Source: Streptomyces sp. SLBN-118
GTDB taxonomy: Bacteria; Actinomycetota; Actinomycetes; Streptomycetales; Streptomycetaceae
Direction of reading: 5' to 3'
DNA: 64,000 nucleotides
NCBI RefSeq assembly: GCF_006715635.1
Contig: NZ_VFNP01000002.1
Span: 3,286,001 to 3,350,000 of the forward strand
Made by a program: the position numbers and the translations under genes. Position 1 is the stretch's first letter. Every line of letters begins with the position of its first letter. This document shows positions 42,881 through 51,991 of the stretch, piece after piece. Under the pieces are notes generated by a model that worked only from the letters and a program-made list of their open reading frames with translations, had not been told where the DNA came from and searched no databases.

Positions 42881-43382
42881 AGCCAGTCAGGTGGATGGCG
42901 AGTTCGGCGTCCGTGGCGTTCACGAAGGTTCCGCTGATGTGGCCGCGGGCCTTTCGGTACTCCCCGGTGCCGCCGGTGATCGCGATGTCGAAGTCGGCCT
43001 CCCCGGTGGCGGACAGCCGGATCAGCCCCTGGGCCGCGATCTGCCCCCGGGGCAGCGAGAAGGTCGCCACGCACTGCGACTCGCTCGAACCGTCCGGTTC
43101 GAGGGTGAGAAGCGTGCAGACGCCTCCGTCGTGGCCGACCTTGACATTGCCACGGAAGAGGTCGTCGGTGAACACCTCCTCATCGCCCTGGTCGAAGCCC
43201 GGCTCGCCCAGATCGAGGTCGGTGCGCGACGTCAGGTGCGAGCGCAGGTTGATGACCTTGTCGTCACTTCCCGGGCCGTAGCTGCTGGACGTGGCCGCGG
43301 CGGCACCGGCGATCGGAAGGCCGGCGAGGACAGCGGTCAGGCCGGCAACCGCGCCCAGTCTCAGAGCCATGAATCGGCACAC
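42879..43382 (-). CDS. Secreted allene oxide cyclase barrel-like protein
   Basis: A 167-residue protein. A signal peptide (ALRLGAVAGLTAVLAGLPIA, cleavage near GAAAA) is followed by a small beta-barrel domain: DLGEPGFDQGDEEVFTDDLF, CTLLTLE, ATFSLPRGQIAAQGLIRL, ITGGTGEYRKARGHISGTFV. This pattern is that of dirigent/allene oxide cyclase-like barrels found as secreted proteins in Streptomyces. GTG 43382 is chosen because AAAGGAGGT lies 7 bases upstream; ATG 43370 is less well placed. No enzymatic role is known. Confidence 0.75.
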   Translation of the reverse strand: MCRFMALRLGAVAGLTAVLAGLPIAGAAAATSSSYGPGSDDKVINLRSHLTSRTDLDLGEPGFDQGDEEVFTDDLFRGNVKVGHDGGVCTLLTLEPDGSSESQCVATFSLPRGQIAAQGLIRLSATGEADFDIAITGGTGEYRKARGHISGTFVNATDAELAIHLTG

Positions 43383-43659
43383 AGTGCACCTCCTTTGGAA
43401 TGAACGGGCGATTTAGCGATGAATCAACATCCAAGGGCTATGTAAGCGACCCACAACCGGGCCACCCCCCGACGCGCCCGACACCCGCGAGCAATACCGC
43501 CCGATCAGTCGCGTCCACTCGGGCCCCCACCGGCGCCTGACAGAAGCGCGGCGCCCCGACCGCCCCACTGGCTCGCTCCGGATGCGGGGGCCCGGGATCG
43601 CGACGAGGATCGGCAGGTGGGCACAGGTGTGCCGACGCGCCAACGAGAGGTGGAGGACC

Positions 43660-43959
43660 ATGAGGGTGTTGCTGACCGTCGAGATGGACACCGAGAAGGC
43701 GAACAAGGCGATCACGGGCAACACGCTGCCCCAGACCATGAAGTCGGTGATGGACCGGCTCAAGCCGGAGGCCGCTTACTTCGGGGCACAGGACGGGATG
43801 CGTACCGGGTACATCGTCTTCGACCTGAAGGAGGCGGCCGACATCCCCACCGTCGCCGAACCCTTCTTCCAGGAGCTCGGTGCCAAGGTGAGCTTCATGC
43901 CCGTGATGAACTTCGACGATGTCCAGGCCGGTCTGAAGAAGTACGGCGGGAAGGGCTGA
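43660..43959 (+). CDS. Small hypothetical protein (ferredoxin-like alpha/beta fold likely)
   Basis: A 99-residue protein: MRVLLTVEMDTEKANKAI, then AAYFGAQDGMRTGYIVFDLK and ELGAKVSFMPVMNFDDVQ. The beta-alpha-beta alternation suggests a dimeric alpha/beta barrel (GYD/DUF3303-like). GGAGG lies 4 bases upstream. Monocistronic, followed by a strong terminator. Function unknown. Confidence 0.75.
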   Translation: MRVLLTVEMDTEKANKAITGNTLPQTMKSVMDRLKPEAAYFGAQDGMRTGYIVFDLKEAADIPTVAEPFFQELGAKVSFMPVMNFDDVQAGLKKYGGKG

Positions 43960-43991
43960 TCGCACGCCCACAACCGGTTCGGCACATCGCA

Positions 43992-44032
43992 CGGAAGCCC
44001 TCCCGCCCAGCAGTGCGGCGGGAGGGCTTCCG
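43992..44032. terminator. Strong hairpin between convergent genes
   Basis: A perfect 16-bp stem CGGAAGCCCTCCCGCC (43992-44007) with its complement at 44017-44032 and a 9-base loop. Serves the small gene on the left and the FGE-like gene from the right. Confidence 0.85.
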
Positions 44033-44074
44033 GCGTGCAGAGGTGGTCCACGCCTCACTGAGCGCCCCGGGGGC

Positions 44075-44124
44075 CAGGACGTGCCGGGGGCTCAGGACGT
44101 GCCGGGCGCTCAGGACGTGCCGGG
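44075..44124. repeat. Three tandem 18-bp repeats at the FGE-like stop codon
   Basis: CAGGACGTGCCGGG occurs at 44075, 44093 and 44111 with period 18. The third copy encodes the last residues and the stop of the minus-strand gene; the others duplicate its 3' end. Confidence 0.8.
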
Positions 44125-45426
44125 CCGCAGGTCGCCGATCACGCCGATCCGGATGCCCAGCCACGGATAGGTGTGGTTGTAGAACTCGTTGTCCTGCGGT
44201 TGCAGTCCGACCGCCGAGGGCCACATCTGGAAGGCAGGCGCGTTGGAGACTCCGCCGTGCAGCCGCCGCCAGACCCGTGCGGAGTTCCGTCCGGAGGGGG
44301 GCGCCGTGATCGTGTCGGTCCACTCCACCGCGTTGCCGCCCTGGTCGAGAGTGCCCCACGGTGAGGTGGTCCTCGTCTGGCCGACCGTGCTGAGGCTGCC
44401 CTGGTAGGCATCGGCGTAGGTGATGGGGTCCAGACCGATCGGGTTGACGGTGGCGCAGGCCTCGGGCTGCAACTGTCCCGGGCACCAGCTGGGTGCCGGC
44501 AGGCCGGAGGCGTGGTACGAGGCCAGTGGCTGGTCCGCCGCGTTGGTGACATCGCCTGTGGTCGGGTTCAGGACGGTGGGGTTGGGTGCCGTCGCGTCGC
44601 CGTCCCCGAAGACTCCCTCGTTGGTCGGGTACTTCCAGTAGGAGTAGGTGCCACCGCCGTTCGGGTCGTAGTAGGCCGCCTTGATCCACTCGTCCTGGCT
44701 GGGCACGACGAAGCCGGAGTCATGGGCTCGGGTCGCATTCGGCCGGGTGAGGTCGTACATCCCGCGATCGGTCCGCGCCGACAGTCTGATGCGGTAGGTG
44801 ACGTACGTGAAGTCGCCGCTGCTGCTGGACTGCTCGGAGATCAGCCGGCCGTTGTAGAGCGAGTTGACGAAGCGCGCCGCCCTCAGGAAGTTCGCGAAGC
44901 CGTACGGCTTGTTCGCCCATTCCGGAAAGGCCACCGAGTAGTGGCGGCCGCTGCCGGCGTTTGCGGAGAGGTTGATCTGGCCGTACTTCGGCCACGCCGA
45001 CGAGCTCTCGGTGTCGTCATAGAGACGAAGGCGATTGCGCCCCTCGGGATCGACCGTGTTCAGGAACGCCACCCACTGTTCGACGGTGACTTCGAGCTGC
45101 CCGATCTCGTAGGGATATCTGACGCCGCCGACCGTCAGACAGCCCGTCGGTGTCTGGGGGGCGTCGGCGCACGACTGGTAGATGGCGTCCGTGAACGGGA
45201 CCACGCCCACCGAGGGATTACCGGGCGCGCCGACCTTGGCGGTCTTCACTGTGATGACCGCGCCCCCGGGAGAGGGGTCATTCCCGTGGCCACCCGGCCC
45301 GTCGGCAGCGGCGGCGGCAGCGGCACCCGAGCCGGCCGTAGCGGACGCGGCGAGCAGCAGCGCCGATGCCCCGCACGTCGCGACGACGGCCCTCCTGAGG
45401 CGGGTACGGCTGGAAACGAAGTGCAT
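44110..45426 (-). CDS. Secreted formylglycine-generating-enzyme-like (SUMF1/FGE fold) protein
   Basis: A 438-residue protein. A twin-Arg-free signal peptide (RTLRRAVV-like, hydrophobic core ending ATAGSGAAAAA) precedes an FGE-sulfatase-type domain: YEIGQLEVTVEQWVAFLNTV, ARFVNSLYNGR, GFVVPSQDEWIKAAYYDPNG, TLDQGGNAVEWTD, and a C-terminal GIRIG. The cysteines of the canonical copper/thiol active site of FGE are not evident near the C-terminus, so it may be a binding or structural relative rather than an active FGE. ATG 45426 has AAAAGGG upstream. It faces the NUDIX gene divergently. Confidence 0.7.
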   Translation of the reverse strand: MHFVSSRTRLRRAVVATCGASALLLAASATAGSGAAAAAAADGPGGHGNDPSPGGAVITVKTAKVGAPGNPSVGVVPFTDAIYQSCADAPQTPTGCLTVGGVRYPYEIGQLEVTVEQWVAFLNTVDPEGRNRLRLYDDTESSSAWPKYGQINLSANAGSGRHYSVAFPEWANKPYGFANFLRAARFVNSLYNGRLISEQSSSSGDFTYVTYRIRLSARTDRGMYDLTRPNATRAHDSGFVVPSQDEWIKAAYYDPNGGGTYSYWKYPTNEGVFGDGDATAPNPTVLNPTTGDVTNAADQPLASYHASGLPAPSWCPGQLQPEACATVNPIGLDPITYADAYQGSLSTVGQTRTTSPWGTLDQGGNAVEWTDTITAPPSGRNSARVWRRLHGGVSNAPAFQMWPSAVGLQPQDNEFYNHTYPWLGIRIGVIGDLRPGTS

Positions 45427-45574
45427 GGGGATACCCTTTTCGGCCATGGCGGCCCGCTCCGCAGCACGGAACAGCACGGAGCCGGCCGACGATCACACAT
45501 CGGTTGACGCCACGCTAACCGCACCCGCTACTCTCCGCTTCCGGTGCATCACGTACAGGTAGCGGGAGAGACGC

Positions 45575-46105
45575 ATGCAGTGGACCGTCCATGGCGAACG
45601 GCAGATCTACAGCAACCCGTGGGTCAACCTCTGGCTCACGGACGTCCAGCAGCCGGACGGCCACCGGTTCGAGCATCACGTCGTACGGATGCGCCATCTG
45701 GCGGTCGCCGCAGTGGTCGACGACCACAAGCGCGTACTGATGATGTGGCGGCACCGGTTCATCACCGACACCTGGGGCTGGGAACTGCCCATGGGCCTCA
45801 TCGAGGCGGGCGAGACCCCCCAGCAGACCGCGGCGCGTGAGGTCGAGGAGGAGACCGGCTGGCGGGTCGAGGCCATGAAACCCCTGGTGTACGCGCAGCC
45901 CGCGAACGGCATCACCGACTCCGAGCACCATGTCTTCCGCGCCGACAGAGCCACGTACGCGGGCCCGCCCACGGAGACAAACGAGTCGGACCGGATCGAG
46001 TGGATCCCTCTGCGCGAGATCCGCGGCCTGATCGACCGTCGGGAGATCGTCAGCAGCGGCAGTCTGGTCGGCCTGCTGTACCTGCTGCTGGACGAGGCCG
46101 GCTGA
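45575..46105 (+). CDS. NUDIX hydrolase (ADP-ribose pyrophosphatase-like)
   Basis: A 176-residue protein with an N-terminal beta extension (ERQIYSNPWVNLWLTDV) and a full NUDIX box (GLIEAGETPQQTAAREVEEE, TGW) at about 75-98. The layout resembles ADP-ribose pyrophosphatases. GGGAGAG precedes ATG 45575. Likely cleans up nucleotide diphosphate derivatives; exact substrate not readable. Confidence 0.85.
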   Translation: MQWTVHGERQIYSNPWVNLWLTDVQQPDGHRFEHHVVRMRHLAVAAVVDDHKRVLMMWRHRFITDTWGWELPMGLIEAGETPQQTAAREVEEETGWRVEAMKPLVYAQPANGITDSEHHVFRADRATYAGPPTETNESDRIEWIPLREIRGLIDRREIVSSGSLVGLLYLLLDEAG

Positions 46106-46166
46106 TCGCGGGCCGATCCAGCTCGTCGGCGGCCATGAGGGCCGCGGACACGCACGACCGACCGCC

Positions 46167-47099
46167 TCAGGCGCGGCAGACCGCCCGCATCTGGGCCGCC
46201 GCGTGGTGCGCACCGTCGCGTTCGTCGCTGCCCCAGTCCTTGCCGCGGTCCACCAGTTGCACCGCCAGCCGCTGGTTGGTGACCGGGATCTTCTCAACGA
46301 TCAGGCCGCTGCCCCGCAGTGACATCTGGTCGATCTCGAAGGACTTGATCGCACTGTCCTCGTCGTCCGGGTCGGCCAGCACCCGGTAGGTCGTCGGGTC
46401 GCCCGCCACGTCCTGGTCGCGGTTGGCCTCCGGGATGACGACGGCCACCGAGCAGGTCGTGTATCCGCTGCCCACGTACCACGACCAGGTCGCCCTGCCC
46501 CCGCTGTCCCTGGTGTCACTGCCCGACATCGGCACCGCGCTGAAGCGGCCGTCGCAGCCGTCGCCTTTGTGGCCGCCGATGTTCACCGTGTACCAGCCGT
46601 CGAAGCCGTCGCTGAAACGGCCGGTCTCGCGGTAGAGGCCGCCGCCCGTGCACCCCGGGCCCGCCCAGGCGGAGTACGAGGGCCTGGCAGGGGCATTCGG
46701 CGTGGCCGGCTTCCTCGTGGCGCCGGAGCGGCTCGGACTCGGGACGGGCTGGGACGTGGACGACGCGGTCGGGGAGGTGCCGGGCAGTGCCGTGGGGACG
46801 ATGCGCTGCGGGGCGCCGCCGAAGTCGCCCGGGTCGAAGTCCGCGTCGTCGGAGGCGTTCGCCTCGGTCGCGGCCGAGTCGCCTCCGTACAGCGTGACCG
46901 CCGAGACGGCCACGGCGAGGGCGGCCAGGGCAACTCCCCCCGCCAGCAGGATCTTTCCCGTACGAGAGAGGAGGGAGATACGTCCCGCCAGTGTCTCCCG
47001 GGCCATCCACGCCCCTCCCAGTGCCCGTGTTCCGCACTTCGGGCATCTCATGTCGGGCAGCGAACCTCTGCTGTCGCCCCCGCATCGTTCGCACGCCAT
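46167..47099 (-). CDS. Zinc-ribbon membrane protein with extracytoplasmic domain, unknown function
   Basis: A 310-residue protein. An N-terminal zinc ribbon with two Cys pairs (MACERCGG, then MRCPKCGT) precedes a single transmembrane helix (about 48-72), a Pro/Ser/Thr-rich linker (about 95-145) and an extracellular domain with several cysteines (GPGCTGGG, GDGCDGRF, YTTCSVAVVIPEANR) ending MRAVCRA. ATG 47099 is chosen because the zinc ribbon starts there. Such proteins are common in Streptomyces and unnamed. Confidence 0.7.
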   Translation of the reverse strand: MACERCGGDSRGSLPDMRCPKCGTRALGGAWMARETLAGRISLLSRTGKILLAGGVALAALAVAVSAVTLYGGDSAATEANASDDADFDPGDFGGAPQRIVPTALPGTSPTASSTSQPVPSPSRSGATRKPATPNAPARPSYSAWAGPGCTGGGLYRETGRFSDGFDGWYTVNIGGHKGDGCDGRFSAVPMSGSDTRDSGGRATWSWYVGSGYTTCSVAVVIPEANRDQDVAGDPTTYRVLADPDDEDSAIKSFEIDQMSLRGSGLIVEKIPVTNQRLAVQLVDRGKDWGSDERDGAHHAAAQMRAVCRA

Positions 47100-47198
47100 G
47101 TCACACCTGAACCAGTAGACCAACTGCTTGGTAGGTCAAGGCTGTCCACTATGCATCAGCACGCCAGACCGAGATAGGTGTTAACGGCGGTAAGGGGA

Positions 47199-49019
47199 TC
47201 AGCGGAGTTCATCGGGGCAGGGAGTGCCGCGCGGCAGCTGGTACGGAGCCGCCAAGCGGTACACCCCGGGCGCGGGCGCGAGCAGTTCGGTCCACTCGTC
47301 GCCCTCCGCGTCCTCCTGCGCCTTGAACAGGCAGCCGTGGCGATTGACGAAGGTCTTCGGATCGTCCTTGTCGTCCCGCTTCTTCGACGCCTCGGTCTCC
47401 TCGGGACTCTTCACCTTCTTGCCCTGCTCGTCGACGATGCTCAGCCACGGCGAGTACGGGATCCGGATCAGAACCCGGCCCGCCGTCTTCACCTGGATCG
47501 TGAGCTCGCCCGCGCCCGCGCGGTCCACGCTCGCCGGCGGGTCGGCCAGCGGCATGGGGTCCTTCACCTCGAACAGCTGCCAGTTCGCGTCGCTCCAGAT
47601 CCGCGTCAGATAGGGCTGGCCCTCGCGCACCAGCTCCGCCTCCTGCTTCGCACCGCTGGAGTCGGGCGTGCCCTTCGGCAGCACCACGTAGTGGACCGCC
47701 CACCGGTCGAGCCAGGCGCGGTAGCCGGCCGAGGTCAGCGTCCTGTCGTCGTCGTAGAAGAGCGGATTGCGCTTCATGTCGGCCTGCCGGTTCCAGCCGC
47801 GGGCCAGATTGACGTACGGCGCGAGCGCGGACGCCTCCCGGTGGCTGCTGGCAGGAACGACCTCGACCCGGCCGCGCTCGGCGCGTACCTGCTGGAGCCG
47901 GTTGACCAGCGGCGCGAGCTCCCGGCTCCAGGAGGCGGCCGGGGCCGTACGCACCATGTCGTCCACGGCCTTGAAGCCGATCCAGAAGTTCAGCCCCGCG
48001 AAGGCGAGGACGAGCGCGTACCACTTACGGGACTTCGGCACGGTGTACGGCAGTGCCGCCAGCAGCACCACGCCCGCGAAGAGCATCGGGAGCCGCGAGA
48101 CGTTGGAGCCGATCTGCGAATCGATCAGCCAGGTCAGCAGCGTGCCCAGGGTGTAGACGGCCGCCGCCACGCGGACCGTGAGCCACTCCTTGGGCACGAG
48201 GACGAAGACGAGGACCCCGAAGAGGAAGGGGAGCGACGTCGACCAGAACGACATCGGCTGCGTACCCGAGAAGGGGAACAGCAAGGAGGACAGCGCCACG
48301 ACGGCAACAGGAGCCAGACCGAGGGCATACGCACCGGGACGGCGCCGGTTCAGGAACAGCGCCGCCGCGACCACGCCGAGGAACAGGCCCGCGACCGGGC
48401 TGGACGCCGTGGCGATACCCGCGAGCGGGGCGGCCACCGCCGCCTTGGCCCAGCGTTTCGTCCTCCAGCGGTGCGGCCAGCAGAAGACCGCGGCGACCGC
48501 GCCGAGCGCGAACATCATGCCGAGGCCGAAGGTCACCCGGCCGGACAGCGCGTTGCACAGGAAGGCGAAGACCCCGGCCAGCGCGCAGGCCGTGGGGTTA
48601 CGGACGGCCCGGACACGCACCAGGATCAGCGCGGTCAGCGCGGCCGAGACGGTACCGGCGACCATCATGGTTGAGCGGACGCCGATCAGCGACATCAGAT
48701 ACGGCGAGACGACGCTGTAGGAGACCGGGTGCATCCCGCCGTACCAGGCGAGGTTGTACGCAGAGTCGGGGTGGCGTCCGACGAACTCGGCCCAGGCGTC
48801 CTGGGCCGCGATGTCTCCGCCGCTGTTGGCGAAGAAGAAGAACCAGATCAGATGGGTGAGCGCGGCGAGAGCCGTCGCGAGAAGCACCGGGTGACGGGTC
48901 AGCCGGTCCCGCAGGTCGGCGAGCGGACCGGGCTCGGTGCGGCCGGGCGCGGGCAGACGTATTCGCAGCCCGGTGTCGGGGCTGCTGCCGTCCGCCTGTG
49001 TCGGCTCAGCGGTGGTCAC
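47199..49019 (-). CDS. Large polytopic membrane protein (GT-C-like architecture)
   Basis: A 606-residue protein. After a polar N-terminus it has about 10-12 hydrophobic segments (residues 45-365), with an early acidic loop containing GGDIAAQDAWAEFV and a His (WYGGMHPVSYSVVSPYL), and then a soluble extracytoplasmic C-terminal region (about 370-600). This order is like GT-C glycosyltransferases, but no family name is sure; such genes are often annotated as MFS or hypothetical membrane proteins. GTG 49019 has GGAGAGAG upstream. Could act on cell-wall polymers; inference only. Confidence 0.65.
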   Translation of the reverse strand: MTTAEPTQADGSSPDTGLRIRLPAPGRTEPGPLADLRDRLTRHPVLLATALAALTHLIWFFFFANSGGDIAAQDAWAEFVGRHPDSAYNLAWYGGMHPVSYSVVSPYLMSLIGVRSTMMVAGTVSAALTALILVRVRAVRNPTACALAGVFAFLCNALSGRVTFGLGMMFALGAVAAVFCWPHRWRTKRWAKAAVAAPLAGIATASSPVAGLFLGVVAAALFLNRRRPGAYALGLAPVAVVALSSLLFPFSGTQPMSFWSTSLPFLFGVLVFVLVPKEWLTVRVAAAVYTLGTLLTWLIDSQIGSNVSRLPMLFAGVVLLAALPYTVPKSRKWYALVLAFAGLNFWIGFKAVDDMVRTAPAASWSRELAPLVNRLQQVRAERGRVEVVPASSHREASALAPYVNLARGWNRQADMKRNPLFYDDDRTLTSAGYRAWLDRWAVHYVVLPKGTPDSSGAKQEAELVREGQPYLTRIWSDANWQLFEVKDPMPLADPPASVDRAGAGELTIQVKTAGRVLIRIPYSPWLSIVDEQGKKVKSPEETEASKKRDDKDDPKTFVNRHGCLFKAQEDAEGDEWTELLAPAPGVYRLAAPYQLPRGTPCPDELR

Positions 49020-49148
49020 TGCGGCTCTCTCCGTCTTCCCCGGCTGTGCCGTTGTCCCTCGGCCTGCCTGCCTCCGACGCGCTTTTTGCTGCTGTTCATG
49101 TTCAAGGACGCCGTCCCGGCACCTTTGAGTTGCCCCGGGACGCTAGCA

Positions 49149-49180
49149 CGCGGGCGCCCGGTCATCCCGGGACGCCCGCG
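49149..49180 (-). terminator. Hairpin downstream of the D,D-carboxypeptidase gene
   Basis: CGCGGGCG (49149-49156) pairs with CGCCCGCG (49173-49180), with further internal pairing. It lies beyond the MITE, so it is now about 180 bases from the stop codon it probably served. Confidence 0.5.
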
Positions 49181-49197
49181 TGAGCCGGGGCCGACCC

Positions 49198-49359
49198 AGG
49201 GCCTGTCGTTCGGATCTTGCCGGGCTCGCGTGCCCTGGCACGCCCATCTGCTGCGTTGTCGTCAGTCGCCTACGCTCCGCGTGGGCTCCTTCCTCCGCCT
49301 TGCAACTGCACGCACCAGACCCCGCTCACTGATCCGGCCTGATCCAAACGACAGGCCCT
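49198..49359. mobile_element. MITE-like element of 162 bp
   Basis: Terminal inverted repeats AGGGCCTGTCGTT (49198-49210) and AACGACAGGCCCT (49347-49359) are perfect, and the pairing extends into GGATC/GATCC with one mismatch. There is no coding capacity. Its right end forms the TAG stop of the carboxypeptidase gene. Elements with these ends recur in Streptomyces genomes, probably moved by an IS transposase acting in trans. Confidence 0.8.
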
Positions 49360-51751
49360 AGCCGAGCCGGATGAGCTTGTCGCCGAATCCAGGTTCCGCC
49401 AGGTCCCGCTGGAGCGCGACCGGGGCGTTCACCTTGCCCGTGCCCGAGCCGACAGAGACCTGGCCGACGACCGTGCCCGCCTTCGCGCTGTGCGGGATCT
49501 TGTTGCCGGCGTCGTTGATCGCGATCTGGACCTGGAGACCGGCCCAGCCGACCGCCTTGAGGTCCTTCGTGGCGACAACGGCCACCTGGCCACCGAGGCC
49601 GTCGTCGATATGGCCGACGACCTCACCCTTCTTGATGACGGTCGCCGACGTGACGCCCTCCTGTGCGGCCTTGATCAGGCTCAGGCTGTATGTCTTGACC
49701 GCCAGCGTCAGCTTCTCGTGCAGCAGCGTCGCGTTCTGCGCGCCCATCACCGCGCCGACGATCCGGCGCTTCTGGCCGTCGACGACCGTGTTGGCGGTCC
49801 AGAGGAGATTGCCTCCGGCCGGGGTGGACGAGCCGGTCTTGATGCCGCTCACTCCCGGCTCGAGAAGGATCGTGTTGTTGTTCTCGATCCGCTTCTCGAT
49901 GCCCGGGATGGTGATGTTGGGCGTGTCGACGATGGTGCGGAAGATGTCGTTCTGCAGCACCGCCCTGGCCAGCTTGAGCTGGTCCTGCGGGGTGGACACG
50001 GTGGTGGCCTTCAAGCCGCTCGGGTCCGTGTAGGTGGTGTTGGTCATGCCCAGCCTCTTGGCGGCGGCGTTCATCTTCTTGACGAACTCGGCCTCGGACG
50101 TGGAGTCCCAGCGGGCGAGGAGACGCGCGGCGTTGTTCCCGGACGGAATCATCAGCAGCTGGAGCATCTGCTTCTCGGTGAACTGCTGACCCTTGGAGAT
50201 CTGAGCGGTCGACTCGTCGTCGATCTTGGACTCGTCCTCCGCCTTCTGATCGACGGTGATCTTCTCGCCGACCTGCTTCCCGGAGATCGGGTGCTCCTGG
50301 AGGATCACGTACGCCGTCATCGTCTTGGCGACGCTCGCGATCGGCGCGGGCTTCTGCGCGCCGTACGTGCCGATGCTGCCGACACCCTCGACCTCGACCG
50401 CGCCCTGCCCCTCGCCCGGCCACGGCATGTTCAGCTTTCCGCCGGCGAAGGTGAAGGTGGGCTTGGCGGACAGCGAGAGCGCGGGGTCCGGGAGCGGACG
50501 CAGAGCCTGTGCAACCGCAAAGACGATCAGGAGCAGGGCGACGAGCGGCGTCCAGATCTTGATCCGCCGCAGGACGGTACGGACGGGCGTCTGGGGCGGC
50601 GGCGGGGTGTTCGTGAGCTCGGCGAGAAGATCCAGCGGCGGCAGCGGCGGCATGGGCTGCTGCTTGGTCCGCTCGGCTTCGGACAGCGAGGCGGGCGCGG
50701 ACTCCGGCGCGGGTGCTCCGGGCTTGCTCGGGGTGGGCGTCCGTACGTCCTCGGTCCGCAGCGGCACAAAGGTGCTGCTGCGCCCGGCGGGGGGCTCGGG
50801 GGGGCGGGGCGCCGCGGGCACCTTGAGCGCGGTGGTCGGCTGGTCGACGGCGGGCCGCCGCGTGGTCTTGAAGACGGCGGTGGCTTGATCGACGGCGGGC
50901 TTGGCCGGGATGGCCGGGGTCTTTGCTTCCGCGGATTCGGGATCGGGCGGGGCGGCTTTTTCCTTGTCGCTGCCCTTGTCGCTTCCCTTGCCGCTGGCCT
51001 TGTCCTCGTCGGCCTCGTCGGCCGGCTTCAGGGCGGGCGCGTCGGCGTCGTCCTCTGCGGACGGGGCGGTGGCTTCGTCGTCCGCCTCGGGCTCGGGCTC
51101 GGGCTCCTCGTCGACCTCGGCCGCAGCCTCCGGCTCGGGCTCAGCAGGTGTGGACTTTGCGTCTGCGGACACGTCCTGGTCGCCCGCAGGCGCCTCGTCA
51201 CGCTCTTCCACGTCCGACGAGTCGGCGGCAGCTTCCTCGGCGGCCTGAGAGGCGTCCTCGTCCGCGTCAGCGTCCTCGTCCGCGTCAGCGATCTCGTCCC
51301 CGTGAGCGTCCTGCGCGCCGCCGGGCCCATTGGAACCGGCGGCGTCCGGAGTCCCGCCGGTATCCGAGTCCTCCGCCACCTCCGGTGCCCCCGCCTCATC
51401 CGCGGCCTCAGCCTCATCGGCGTCCGCGCCGTCGGCAGCCGGAGCGGCCTGCATGTCCGCCTCCCCGGCCGGCGCGGCGTCCCCGTCCCCGCCGGCCACC
51501 CAGGCCGCCACCGCGGCCCGCAGCCTCGCGTCGTTCTCCGCGGAACCCGACTCCGTGCCCGGCTCGGCCTCCGGCCCGGAGTCCTTCCGTTCCGCCGGCA
51601 GCTTGAAGACCGCCGTCGCCTGGTCCACCTGGGGAGCCGTCGCCCCCGGAGATGCCTGCCGGAACACGGCGAGCCGCGGGTCGCGCTCACCCGGAGTCGT
51701 CCCCCCCGACGACTTCCGCTGCTCCGACTTGTCGGGGGACTCGCCCGCCAC
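49358..51751 (-). CDS. D-alanyl-D-alanine carboxypeptidase (S11, penicillin-binding) with long acidic N-terminal region
   Basis: A 797-residue protein. About 390 residues of low-complexity Glu/Asp/Ala/Pro-rich sequence come first (with repeated VDQATAVFK and VDQPTTALK motifs), then one transmembrane helix (TPLVALLLIVFAVAQAL), then an extracellular S11 domain with SxxK (SVAKTMTAYVILQE), SxN (IPSGNNAARLL) and KTG (SGIKTGSSTPAGG). All three catalytic motifs are intact. It trims cell-wall pentapeptides. GTG 51751 is chosen for its GGAGG; ATG 51772 is also possible. The stop codon lies in the MITE edge. Confidence 0.92.
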   Translation of the reverse strand: MAGESPDKSEQRKSSGGTTPGERDPRLAVFRQASPGATAPQVDQATAVFKLPAERKDSGPEAEPGTESGSAENDARLRAAVAAWVAGGDGDAAPAGEADMQAAPAADGADADEAEAADEAGAPEVAEDSDTGGTPDAAGSNGPGGAQDAHGDEIADADEDADADEDASQAAEEAAADSSDVEERDEAPAGDQDVSADAKSTPAEPEPEAAAEVDEEPEPEPEADDEATAPSAEDDADAPALKPADEADEDKASGKGSDKGSDKEKAAPPDPESAEAKTPAIPAKPAVDQATAVFKTTRRPAVDQPTTALKVPAAPRPPEPPAGRSSTFVPLRTEDVRTPTPSKPGAPAPESAPASLSEAERTKQQPMPPLPPLDLLAELTNTPPPPQTPVRTVLRRIKIWTPLVALLLIVFAVAQALRPLPDPALSLSAKPTFTFAGGKLNMPWPGEGQGAVEVEGVGSIGTYGAQKPAPIASVAKTMTAYVILQEHPISGKQVGEKITVDQKAEDESKIDDESTAQISKGQQFTEKQMLQLLMIPSGNNAARLLARWDSTSEAEFVKKMNAAAKRLGMTNTTYTDPSGLKATTVSTPQDQLKLARAVLQNDIFRTIVDTPNITIPGIEKRIENNNTILLEPGVSGIKTGSSTPAGGNLLWTANTVVDGQKRRIVGAVMGAQNATLLHEKLTLAVKTYSLSLIKAAQEGVTSATVIKKGEVVGHIDDGLGGQVAVVATKDLKAVGWAGLQVQIAINDAGNKIPHSAKAGTVVGQVSVGSGTGKVNAPVALQRDLAEPGFGDKLIRLG

Positions 51752-51991
51752 CGTGCCTCCTCCATGAGTCATGCGTCACGCGTTCCTGAGCCATACGTAC
51801 GTACCCACAGGCATCGTCACGCGACAGCCCGTGTTGTCCGAACCATCTACCAGTGTCCTGTGTGAGAGCCCTGCTCCCGGGCCTAGACGAGAACGACATA
51901 CCTGCCGGTTCCCGAAGAAAGCACCCAGGCGCTCTCGACAGACCAATGTGAGAGGGGTCACCCTGTCGTACATCCACGCGGGGAGGCATGG

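Noticed and set aside
47178..51865. Long plus-strand frames opposite the membrane protein and carboxypeptidase genes
   Set aside because: Both lie wholly antisense to clear genes with motifs and show shadow composition.
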